25,526 bases of DNA, taken from positions 1-25,526 of the forward strand of contig JBKJML010000069.1 of NCBI GenBank assembly GCA_046596415.1. Reading direction: 5' to 3'. The DNA is from JBKJML01 sp046596415. GTDB taxonomy: Bacteria; Actinomycetota; Thermoleophilia; Gaiellales; Gaiellaceae. Shown piece by piece: positions 1 through 6,631 of the stretch. Below the pieces are notes generated by a model that worked only from the letters and a program-made list of their open reading frames with translations, had not been told where the DNA came from and did not search any database. A program made the position numbers and the translations under genes. Every line of letters starts with the position of its first letter. The first letter of the stretch is position 1.

Positions 1-181
1 CCGGCGTCTCGTGGACGACGGCCGCCCGCGACTCGGTGAGCCGGTTGATCAGCGTCGACTTGCCGACGTTCGGGTAGCCGACGATCGCGACCGTGCCGGC
101 GATCTCGACCGGCTCGGGCCTCGGCTCGTCCTGAAGCTCCTCGGGCTCGAGGTCCTCGGGCTTGTCGCGCTTGTCGTTCAT
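1..181 (-). CDS. der: Ribosome biogenesis GTPase Der (EngA), N-terminal part
   Basis: Only the first 60 codons are in the window; the gene runs off the left edge. Der is a double-GTPase needed for 50S ribosomal subunit maturation. The visible part has a G1/P-loop GYPNVGKS at residues 35-42 followed by INRL and a switch-type HETPG, the usual pattern at the start of Der's first G domain. Before it lies an unusual acidic, charged extension of about 28 residues; many Der proteins begin almost directly at the P-loop. The ATG overlaps the plsC stop by four bases (ATGA, 178-181), so it is probably translationally coupled and is the last visible gene of the operon. A related GTPase cannot be fully excluded from 60 residues, but the neighbours cmk and plsC support Der. 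Confidence 0.85.
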   Translation of the reverse strand, partial: MNDKRDKPEDLEPEELQDEPRPEPVEIAGTVAIVGYPNVGKSTLINRLTESRAAVVHETP

Positions 182-831
182 CGCGGCGGCGGCGTCGCAT
201 GGCGGGGTCGGCCGAGGGCGTGCATCTCGACCAGGAAATCCCAGAGGCGGCGGATCTCGAGCTGGATCTCGTGCGATCCCTCCCGGTAGCCCTTCGCGTT
301 CTTCGTCAGCCCTTCGAAGCGCATCGGCTCGCCCCAGGCGACCGAGACGGGGTGCCAGTTGCCGAGCTTCCAGTCCTGCGTGCCGTGGATCGCCGCACAG
401 ACGACGGGCGCGTCTTCCTGGATCGCAGACATCGCCGCGCCCGCCTGCACCTCGCCGGGGGCGCCGGAGCGCTGCCGCGTGCCCTCGACGAAGAGCCCGA
501 GCGCGCCGCCGGTGCGAACGGCCTCGCGCATCAGCCGCACCGCCTCACGGTCCGACTCGCCGCGGCGGACGGCGATCGTGCCGAAGCTGCGGATCAGCTG
601 TCCGAGCCCGGGGATGCGGTGCGCCTCGATCTTGGCCATGAACTGGATCCGTCGCGGTGAGAGCGCCCCGAAGACCGGCGGGTCGATCCAGTGGAAGTGG
701 TTGAAGGCCATGACGAGCCCGCCGCGTGCGGGCACATTCTCGACCCCGTAGTTACGCAGTGGCGTGAAGGCGCGCACGAGCGGCGAGATCGTCAGTTTGC
801 CGACCGCCCAGGCGACTTCGTCCCTGTTCAT
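178..831 (-). CDS. plsC: 1-acyl-sn-glycerol-3-phosphate acyltransferase (PlsC family)
   Basis: This 217-residue protein would acylate lysophosphatidic acid to phosphatidic acid at the membrane. The catalytic HX4D motif is seen as NHFHWID (H45, D50). The substrate-binding block FVEGTRQRSG lies near residues 114-123, matching the family's FPEGTRSR-type motif. Length fits the short bacterial PlsC group. It has no strong transmembrane helix, so peripheral attachment is inferred. It starts at ATG 831 inside the cmk stop (ATGA overlap) and ends inside the der start (ATGA overlap). The cmk-plsC-der order is common in actinobacteria and other Gram-positives. The acyl donor cannot be told from sequence. 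Confidence 0.88.
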   Translation of the reverse strand: MNRDEVAWAVGKLTISPLVRAFTPLRNYGVENVPARGGLVMAFNHFHWIDPPVFGALSPRRIQFMAKIEAHRIPGLGQLIRSFGTIAVRRGESDREAVRLMREAVRTGGALGLFVEGTRQRSGAPGEVQAGAAMSAIQEDAPVVCAAIHGTQDWKLGNWHPVSVAWGEPMRFEGLTKNAKGYREGSHEIQLEIRRLWDFLVEMHALGRPRHATPPPR

Positions 832-1460
832 GCGGTCTGCGCCGCCCGGACCATCGACACGATCCGGCCGACGACCTCCTCGACCCCGAGTGAGGTCGTG
901 TCGATCTCGATCGCGTCGGCGGCCGGGCGCATGTTGACAGCGTCCTTCTCGTCCCGCACGCGCAGGTCGGTCGCGAGTGCGTCGGCACCGATCCCGGGGC
1001 GGTCTGCGATCCGGCGTCCGGCCCGCACGGAAGGGTCGGCCACGAGGTAAACCTTTACCTGAGCGTTAGGTGCAACAACGGTGCCGATGTCGCGGCCCTC
1101 GATCACGACGTCGCCCTCCTCCCCGAGCGCCTGCTGGCGCTCGCGCATGACGTGTCGCACCGCCGGATGCCGCGCGACGACCGGGACGAGCCGGTCGATG
1201 TTCGGCTTCCGAATCGAAGAGGTGACCTCGGTGCCGGCAATCGAGACGCGCCCCGCGTCGTCGAACTCGACCGGATGCTCCCGCGCGAGCGCAGCAAGCT
1301 CGTCTCCCCGGTCGAGCGGCAACTCCCTCTGCATCGCGAGCCAGGTGAGCGCTCGATACATGGCGCCCGTATCGAGGTAGCGGAAGCCGAGCCGCTCGGC
1401 GAGCGCGCGTGCGACGGTGCTCTTGCCGGCCCCAGCGGGGCCGTCGATCGCGACGATCAT
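828..1460 (-). CDS. cmk: Cytidylate kinase
   Basis: A 210-residue cytidylate kinase, phosphorylating CMP/dCMP with ATP. It starts MIVAIDGPAGAGKST, with the Walker A loop GPAGAGKST at residues 7-15. EGRDIGTVV and a DPSVRAGRR segment follow, then a DAIEIDTT motif near the C-terminus, all typical of bacterial Cmk. An upstream in-frame start would add 22 residues that lie inside aroA and have no counterpart in the family. I chose ATG 1460 because the protein then begins right at its first beta strand and the ATG overlaps the aroA stop as ATGA. The end overlaps the plsC start the same way. Confidence 0.93.
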   Translation of the reverse strand: MIVAIDGPAGAGKSTVARALAERLGFRYLDTGAMYRALTWLAMQRELPLDRGDELAALAREHPVEFDDAGRVSIAGTEVTSSIRKPNIDRLVPVVARHPAVRHVMRERQQALGEEGDVVIEGRDIGTVVAPNAQVKVYLVADPSVRAGRRIADRPGIGADALATDLRVRDEKDAVNMRPAADAIEIDTTSLGVEEVVGRIVSMVRAAQTA

Positions 1461-2752
1461 TGGCTGGCCTGGCTCCTGAGTGAGTCGACGAGCGGAAAGA
1501 AGCCGGGGAAGCTTACCGAGACACATTCGGCGCCCTCGACCTCGACGCCGTCGCGCGAGTAGAGGCCTGCGAGCGCCCCGAGCATCGCGATCCGGTGGTC
1601 GCCGTACGAGCGGATCCGCCCCCCGCGCAGCCGGGTCGGAACGCCGCGGATCTTGAAACCGTCGGGGGTGGCGCGAATATGGGCGCCGGTCGCACGCAGA
1701 CCGTCGACAAGCGCCTCGATCCGGTCGGACTCCTTCGCGCGCAACTCCTCGGCGCCGCGGACGATCGTGTCGCCGCGGGCCGAGGCGGCGGCGAGCGCGA
1801 AGAGCGGCAGCTCGTCGATCATCGCCGGGATCTCGCGCGCGTGAAGCTTCGCGCCGGTGAGCTCGGACGAGTGGATGTCGAGATCGGCGACCGCCTCGCC
1901 GCCGATCCGGCGCCGGTTGAACACCGTGATCCGGGCGCCCATCCGCTCGAGCACGTCCATCAGACCGATCCGGCGCGGGTTGACACCGACGCCGTGGATC
2001 GTCACCTCGGAGCCGGCGAGGAGCGTGGCCGCGACGATGAACGGGGCGGCGGAGGAGAAGTCGCCGGGGATCTCGACCTCACCGAGTACGAGCCGCTCGG
2101 GCGGCCAGACGCTGACGCTCGTCGGGCGTCGAACGACCCTGGCGCCGGCGGCCTGGAGCATGATCTCGGTGTGATCGCGAGTTGGACGGGGCTCGACGAC
2201 CGTCGTCTCGCCGCCCTCGGCGTAGAGGCCCGCGAGGAGCGTCGCCGACTTCACCTGCGCGCTCGCGACCGGCAACTCGTAGGAGAGAGGCGAGAGCGTT
2301 CCGCCCTCGATCACGAGCGGTGCAGTTCCTCCCTCGGCGGTCTCGATGGTTGCGCCCATGCGGCGCAGCGGCTCGGCGACGCGCTCCATCGGACGTGTAC
2401 GGAGCGAGTCGTCGCCGGTCAACTCGAAGCGGCCCTCATGCCCGGCGAGCACGCCGGCCAGCAAGCGCAGCAACGTGCCTGAGTTGGCGCAGTCGATCGC
2501 GGCGCGCGGTGGGACGAGGCCGCGCAAGCCCTGCCCGTAGACGCGCAACACGTCCTCCCCGGCCTCGTAGATCTTCACCCCGAGCGCTCGCAGCGCGGCG
2601 ATCGTCGCCTCGGTGTCGTCCGAGCGGCCGAAGCCGACGATCCGCGTCTCACCCTCGGCGATCGCGGCGAGCAGGAGGGCGCGGTGCGAGATCGACTTGT
2701 CGCCGGGCACGACGATGTGGCCGACGAGCGAGGCCGCGGGCTCGACTCTCAT
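1457..2752 (-). CDS. aroA: 3-phosphoshikimate 1-carboxyvinyltransferase (EPSP synthase)
   Basis: The 431-residue enzyme joins PEP and shikimate-3-phosphate to make EPSP, step six of the shikimate pathway. Visible motifs are GDKSISHRALLLAA (residues 17-30, with the substrate-binding Lys, Ser and Arg), ANSGTLLRLLAG (89-100), RDHTEIML, a LRAKESDRI segment and GDHRIAM (about 384-390). Length is normal for the family. It starts at ATG 2752, overlapping the tyrA stop (ATGA), and ends overlapping the cmk ATG. It works in the same pathway as the upstream DAHP synthase and tyrA. Regulation is probably at operon level, as no internal promoter is seen. Confidence 0.95.
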   Translation of the reverse strand: MRVEPAASLVGHIVVPGDKSISHRALLLAAIAEGETRIVGFGRSDDTEATIAALRALGVKIYEAGEDVLRVYGQGLRGLVPPRAAIDCANSGTLLRLLAGVLAGHEGRFELTGDDSLRTRPMERVAEPLRRMGATIETAEGGTAPLVIEGGTLSPLSYELPVASAQVKSATLLAGLYAEGGETTVVEPRPTRDHTEIMLQAAGARVVRRPTSVSVWPPERLVLGEVEIPGDFSSAAPFIVAATLLAGSEVTIHGVGVNPRRIGLMDVLERMGARITVFNRRRIGGEAVADLDIHSSELTGAKLHAREIPAMIDELPLFALAAASARGDTIVRGAEELRAKESDRIEALVDGLRATGAHIRATPDGFKIRGVPTRLRGGRIRSYGDHRIAMLGALAGLYSRDGVEVEGAECVSVSFPGFFPLVDSLRSQASQ

Positions 2753-3858
2753 TCCGGGCTCGACTCGAGTACAGGGGCAACGACGACGCCGTAGCCTTGT
2801 GCTTCGAGGATTGCTGCCCCACGGGCCGCCTCGCTCTCGCCGGCGACGAGGATCGTCAGCGTCCCCCCGCGCTCGCTCGAGAGGTGCTCGAGGTCGAAGT
2901 CGGCGATGTTGATCCGCTCGGCGCCGAGCGCCTGCGCGATCCCGGCAATCACGCCTGGCCGGTCGGGCACGTGCACGCGGAGCCGCTGGAGCGAGCCGGG
3001 ATCGTCGTACGCGGTCTCGAGCAGACGGCGGCGGTTCCCGGCTGCCTCGCCGATCCAGCGCGCGAGGAAACCCGCATCCTCCGAGGCGAGCGCCGCCTCG
3101 ACCTGCTCGATCCGGCGACGGTGCTCGACCAGCGCGGCCCCGAGCGCTGCCCGGTTCTCGAGGAAGATGTCGACCCAGATCCGCGGGTTCGCGCCTGCGA
3201 TCCGGGTCATGTCGCGGAGCGAGCCGCCGGCCGCCGCGAGCGGCTCGTGCCCGTCGACCCGAGCGCCGCCCGCCTGATTCAGGAGCACGTTCGCGAGCGC
3301 ATGCGGGAGGTGGCTCGTGACCGCGACAAGCCGGTCGTGAGCCTCAGGATCGACCGCGACCGGGATCGCGCCGAGCGCGGAGACGAACCCATGCACGAGC
3401 TTGTAGCGCTCGGGCTCGGTCGCGGCGACCGGGGTCAGGAACCACGTCGCGCCCTCGAAGAGCTCGCCGCTCGCCCGGTCGGGCCCGCGCGCCTCGGAGC
3501 CGCAGATCGGATGGCCGCCGATGAAGCGTCCGTCCCCGGCGGCCGCCGCGCACACGCCACCCTTGGTCGAGCCGACGTCGGTGACCGTGCAGTCTGCCCC
3601 GCTCGCGTCGAGCACCGCCCGAACCTGGGCCGACAGCGACGCCACAGGCGCCGCAACCAGGGCGAGCTCGGCCCCTGCGAGCGCGGCGGCAAGGTCCGCG
3701 GCAGGCTCGACAGCGCCGCGCTCGGCTGCGATCGCGAGGTGGGCGGCGTCGGGATCCCAGCCGGTGACGCGCTCGACGCCGACCCGCCGCGCTGCGAGCC
3801 CGACGGACGCGCCGATCAGACCGGTGCCGATGACGGCGAGTGAGCGGAGCGGAGCCAC
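2749..3858 (-). CDS. tyrA: Prephenate dehydrogenase with C-terminal ACT domain
   Basis: A 369-residue TyrA that would oxidise and decarboxylate prephenate to 4-hydroxyphenylpyruvate for tyrosine synthesis. The N-terminus is a Rossmann fold with GTGLIGAS (residues 11-18) and an acidic residue after beta-2 (WDPD). A SHLPHALA segment carries the expected catalytic histidine. An ACT domain fills about residues 290-360 (VPDRPGVIAGIAQALG, INIADFDLEHL), suggesting allosteric control by an amino acid, probably tyrosine. I chose the GTG at 3858 because AGGAG lies four bases before it and the fold begins at once. The open frame extends to 4053 only through the foldback element. That element separates this gene from DAHP synthase; the 3' end overlaps aroA by ATGA. 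Confidence 0.93.
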   Translation of the reverse strand: MAPLRSLAVIGTGLIGASVGLAARRVGVERVTGWDPDAAHLAIAAERGAVEPAADLAAALAGAELALVAAPVASLSAQVRAVLDASGADCTVTDVGSTKGGVCAAAAGDGRFIGGHPICGSEARGPDRASGELFEGATWFLTPVAATEPERYKLVHGFVSALGAIPVAVDPEAHDRLVAVTSHLPHALANVLLNQAGGARVDGHEPLAAAGGSLRDMTRIAGANPRIWVDIFLENRAALGAALVEHRRRIEQVEAALASEDAGFLARWIGEAAGNRRRLLETAYDDPGSLQRLRVHVPDRPGVIAGIAQALGAERINIADFDLEHLSSERGGTLTILVAGESEAARGAAILEAQGYGVVVAPVLESSPE

Positions 3859-3865
3859 GGAACTC

Positions 3866-4087
3866 CTAGCTGGGTAGTTCCACGGGATCGTCCGTCTCGG
3901 GGCGTGGGCTGGTCGCTCTGGGGCGCGCCGGCAGGCCGATGCCGATGCCGGTGGCATCGGTGAGGACTGGCGGCGCGAAGCGCACGGCACGCCCGGAGGG
4001 CCGCGCAGCGGCCAGCCGGACGGGCCGGGAGCGACCCAGACGCACCAGCACACGCAACCGAGCGCACGAGAACGTGGAACTACTCAT
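3866..4087 (-). CDS. Doubtful 73-residue ORF spanning the foldback element
   Basis: An ATG directly after the DAHP synthase TAG opens a 73-codon frame that crosses the whole foldback element and stops at TAG in the second target-repeat copy. The protein is rich in Arg, Pro and Ala, with no recognised domain, and a lower share of G/C-ending codons than its neighbours. There is no clear ribosome-binding site; any translation would rely on termination-reinitiation from the upstream stop. It may simply be an open frame through palindromic GC-rich DNA. It might still matter by keeping ribosomes on the transcript and so limiting polarity on tyrA. Confidence 0.2.
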   Translation of the reverse strand: MSSSTFSCARLRVLVRLGRSRPVRLAAARPSGRAVRFAPPVLTDATGIGIGLPARPRATSPRPETDDPVELPS

Positions 4088-4092
4088 CTAGC
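3866..4092. mobile_element. Foldback MITE-like element with 14-bp terminal inverted repeats and a 5-bp target duplication
   Basis: The element body is 3871-4087, flanked by direct repeats CTAGC at 3866-3870 and 4088-4092. Its ends are inverted repeats: TGGGTAGTTCCACG at 3871-3884 against the complement of 4073-4086, 13 of 14 matching, with an 11-bp perfect core. The interior also folds back imperfectly: GGTCGCTC and GAGCGACC pair, a CCGGCNGGCCG block recurs in inverse, and CCGATGCC/GGCATCGG forms a perfect 8-bp hairpin at 3942-3960. Removing the body and one repeat leaves the DAHP synthase stop TAG fused to the tyrA ribosome-binding site (TAGGAGTTCC then GTG), a compact operon junction. That makes recent insertion the simplest explanation. 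No transposase is encoded, so mobilisation in trans is inferred. Confidence 0.72.
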
Positions 4093-5440
4093 TTCGCATC
4101 AGCTCGGCCACGCGAAACGCGAGGTCGAGCGACTGGCGGGCGTTCAGGCGTGGGTCGCAGAGGCTCTCGTAGCGCACCGTCAGCTCCTCCTCGAGCACCG
4201 CCGCGTTCCCCCCGAGGCATTCGGTCACATCCTCGCCCGTGAACTCGAGGTGGACGCCTCCCGGCCAGGCCCCCTCGGCTCGGCAGACGGTGAAGAAGGT
4301 GCTGACCTCGGCCATGATCTCCTCGAAGCTCCGCGTCTTGATCCCGCTTGCGGTCCGGACGGTGTTGGCGTGCATGGGGTCGCACGCCCAGACGACCGGC
4401 TGCTCGGCCTCGGTAACGGCGCGCAGGAGCGGCGGCAGCACCTCGGCGAGGCGCTCGGAGCCCATTCGCACGATGAACGTGAGCCGGCCGGGTGCCCGCG
4501 CCGGGTTGAGCCGCTCGCAGAGCTGGAGCACGTCCGTAGGAGTCGCGGCCGGCCCGAGCTTCACCCCGAGTGGGTTGTGAACGCCCGCGAAGAACTCGAC
4601 ATGTGCGCCCTCCGGCTGCCGCGTCCGCTCGCCGATCCAGAGCATGTGCGCCGAGCAGTCGTACCAGTCGCCCGTGAGCGAGTCCTTACGCGTGAGCCCC
4701 TCCTCGTAGTCGAGCAGGAGCCCCTCGTGGCTCGTCCAGACGTCGACCTGGTGCAGCTGCGGCGAAGCGACGAGGTCGATCCCGCAGGCGCGCATGAACC
4801 CGAGCGCCCGCTCGATCTCGATCGCGATCGCCTGGTACCGCTGTCCCTCCGGCGCGCTCGCCGCGAACTCCTGGTTCCACATCTGCACCTGAGTCAGGTC
4901 GGCGAACCCGCCCTTCGTGAAGGCGCGCAGGAGGTTCAACGTCGCGGCCGACTGGTGGTAGGCGCGCACCATCCGCTCCGGGTCTGCGACCCGGGCCTCC
5001 GCCGTCGGGGCGTCGTCGTTGACCATGTGGCCCAGAAAGGACGGCAACTCGAGCTCGCCGACGAGCTCGGTCGGGGTCGACCGGGGCTTCGCGAACTGGC
5101 CTGCGATTCGCCCCACCTTGACGAGCGGTAGGGCCGAGCCGTAGATCATCACCACCGACATCTGAAGCAGGATCTTCAGCTTCTCGCGGATCGACACCGC
5201 CGTGAAGTCGTGGAAGGACTCGGCGCAGTCGCCCGCCTGGAGGAGGAAGGCGCGACCGGCCCCGACCTCGGCGAGGGCGGCCTGAAGATCGCGCGCCTCA
5301 CCCGCGAAGACAAGCGGCGGTAGCGCCTTCAGCCGTGCGAGCGCAGCCTCGGCGCCGGCCTCGTCCGGCCACTCGGGCTGGTGCCGCGCCGGCTGGCTGC
5401 GCCACGACGAGGGCGTCCATGCTGTTGGGGTTACGACCAT
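4088..5440 (-). CDS. aroG: Class II 3-deoxy-7-phosphoheptulonate (DAHP) synthase
   Basis: A 450-residue class II (plant/mycobacterial AroG type) enzyme condensing PEP and erythrose-4-phosphate, the first shikimate step. Visible family motifs are LLQAGDCAESF with the metal-binding Cys near residue 72, KVGRIAGQFAKPRS, the FFAGVHNPLGVK phosphate-binding segment, VWACDPMHANT with a metal His, and HLEFTGEDVTECLGG with metal Glu and Asp. Length matches the class. I chose ATG 5440; a longer frame to 5524 adds 28 low-quality residues. TACACT lies seven bases before this ATG, which fits a leaderless transcript. It heads the aromatic operon, divergent from trpS. The stop TAG lies in the target repeat of the foldback element. 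Symbol follows mycobacterial usage. Confidence 0.93.
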   Translation of the reverse strand: MVVTPTAWTPSSWRSQPARHQPEWPDEAGAEAALARLKALPPLVFAGEARDLQAALAEVGAGRAFLLQAGDCAESFHDFTAVSIREKLKILLQMSVVMIYGSALPLVKVGRIAGQFAKPRSTPTELVGELELPSFLGHMVNDDAPTAEARVADPERMVRAYHQSAATLNLLRAFTKGGFADLTQVQMWNQEFAASAPEGQRYQAIAIEIERALGFMRACGIDLVASPQLHQVDVWTSHEGLLLDYEEGLTRKDSLTGDWYDCSAHMLWIGERTRQPEGAHVEFFAGVHNPLGVKLGPAATPTDVLQLCERLNPARAPGRLTFIVRMGSERLAEVLPPLLRAVTEAEQPVVWACDPMHANTVRTASGIKTRSFEEIMAEVSTFFTVCRAEGAWPGGVHLEFTGEDVTECLGGNAAVLEEELTVRYESLCDPRLNARQSLDLAFRVAELMRS

Positions 5441-5650
5441 GGAAGCCAGTGTAGTTGCGCCCTTCCGGCACCAGCCCGATCCTGTTTCGACATCACTTCC
5501 GCCTGCATCGGTCGCAGCTGGCACTGGCGCCGCGAGCGTGGCGGGAGCCTGCGCGCGACCTAAAGCGCCGCCTCTGACAGCCCGCTGCGCTCTCGGCCCT
5601 CCGACGGAGGCCTATTTCGTCGTTATCCTTTCTGAAAGGCTCCAGCACCC
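5441..5650. other. Divergent control region between DAHP synthase and trpS
   Basis: This 210-bp gap holds the starts of two oppositely transcribed aromatic-metabolism genes. On the plus side a GGCCCTCC-GAC-GGAGGCC imperfect hairpin (about 5595-5612) is followed by TATCCT (5624-5629), a possible -10 for trpS, and by GAAAGG eleven bases before the trpS ATG. I looked for a T-box or a Trp-codon leader peptide and found neither convincingly. No ORF here looks coding. Confidence 0.4.
5448..5453 (-). promoter_or_regulatory. Probable -10 box (TACACT) for the aromatic operon, leaderless start
   Basis: On the minus strand TACACT fits the actinobacterial TANNNT -10 pattern. It is seven bases from the ATG at 5440, so transcription would begin at or beside the start codon. 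No ribosome-binding site precedes the ATG, which agrees with a leaderless mRNA. No convincing -35 box is seen. Confidence 0.45.
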
Positions 5651-6631
5651 ATGCGCATCTTCTCCGGCATCCAACCCACCGGCGACAAGCACCTCGGCAA
5701 CCTGATCGGCGGCTTCCGCCAGTACGCGTCGACCCAGGAGCGCGGTGAGGCGTTCTTCTGCGTCGTCGACCTGCACTCGATCACGACCGAGTACGACCCG
5801 GTCGACTTCCACGCGCGCACGCTCGACCTGACCGCGATGCTGTTCGCGACCGGGCTCGACCCGGACCGCTCGACCGTCTTTGCGCAGAGTCACGTCACGG
5901 CGCACGCGGAGGCCGCTTGGCTGCTCGGCTCGGTCACGAGCTTCGGCCACCTCGGCCGGATGACGCAGTTCAAGGACAAGTCCGACCGGCGTGACTTCGT
6001 CTCGGCCGGCCTCTTCACCTATCCGGTGCTGATGGCGGGCGACATCCTTCTCTACGACACCGACATCGTCCCGATCGGCGACGACCAGCGCCAGCACCTC
6101 GAGCTGACACGCGACATCGCGGAGCGGTTCAACGCGCGCTACGGGGAGACGTTCGTCGTGCCACAGGCGGTCTATCCGGAGGTCGGTGCGCGGATCATGG
6201 ATCTCCAGGATCCGACCAGCAAGATGTCGACGAGCGACGGCAGCGCGCAGGGAACGGTACGGATCCTCGACGAGCCCGATGCGATCCGGAAGAAGTTCCG
6301 CTCGGCCGTGACCGACTCCGGCCGCGAGGTGACCCGGGCACCCGACAAGCCGGGTGTCACGAACCTGATCGACATCCTCTCGGTCGCGAGCGGCAAGACG
6401 CAGGCCGAGATCGAGTCGCACTACGGCGACTCGGGGTACGGGCAGTTCAAGACCGACGTCGGCGACGCGATCGTCGAGCTGCTCGGGCCGGTGCAGGAGC
6501 GCTATCGGGAGCTCCGCGCCGACGAGGGCGAACTGCGGCGCCTGCTGGCGCTCGGCGCCGAGAAGGCGCGAGCCACGTCGGCGCCGGTGCTGGAGCGGAT
6601 GTACGAGCGCATGGGGTTCGTCAGGCTCTGA
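5651..6631 (+). CDS. trpS: Tryptophanyl-tRNA synthetase
   Basis: A 326-residue class Ic aminoacyl-tRNA synthetase charging tRNA-Trp. It starts MRIFSGIQPTG, followed by the HIGH-type motif HLGN (residues 14-17). GDDQRQHLELTRDIAERFN is the typical TrpRS segment, and the KMSKS-type loop is KMSTS (191-195). Length is standard. The ATG is preceded by GAAAGG at 11 bases, a somewhat long spacing. The stop TGA shares its final A with the next gene's ATG (TGATG), so the MerB-like gene should be translationally coupled to trpS. It is divergent from the aromatic operon. Confidence 0.96.
   Translation: MRIFSGIQPTGDKHLGNLIGGFRQYASTQERGEAFFCVVDLHSITTEYDPVDFHARTLDLTAMLFATGLDPDRSTVFAQSHVTAHAEAAWLLGSVTSFGHLGRMTQFKDKSDRRDFVSAGLFTYPVLMAGDILLYDTDIVPIGDDQRQHLELTRDIAERFNARYGETFVVPQAVYPEVGARIMDLQDPTSKMSTSDGSAQGTVRILDEPDAIRKKFRSAVTDSGREVTRAPDKPGVTNLIDILSVASGKTQAEIESHYGDSGYGQFKTDVGDAIVELLGPVQERYRELRADEGELRRLLALGAEKARATSAPVLERMYERMGFVRL

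Noticed and set aside
2182..3843. Long 553-codon plus-strand open frame
   Set aside because: It is antisense to aroA and tyrA, rich in Arg/Pro/Gly, and has no domain; a GC-rich shadow frame. The same holds for 18547-20061 and 16531-18024 over dnaE and 5612-7045 over trpS.
5500..5560. T-box-like sequence (TGGCACTGGCGCCGCGAG) upstream of trpS
   Set aside because: It only loosely resembles the conserved T-box core and no specifier or antiterminator stems could be drawn around it.
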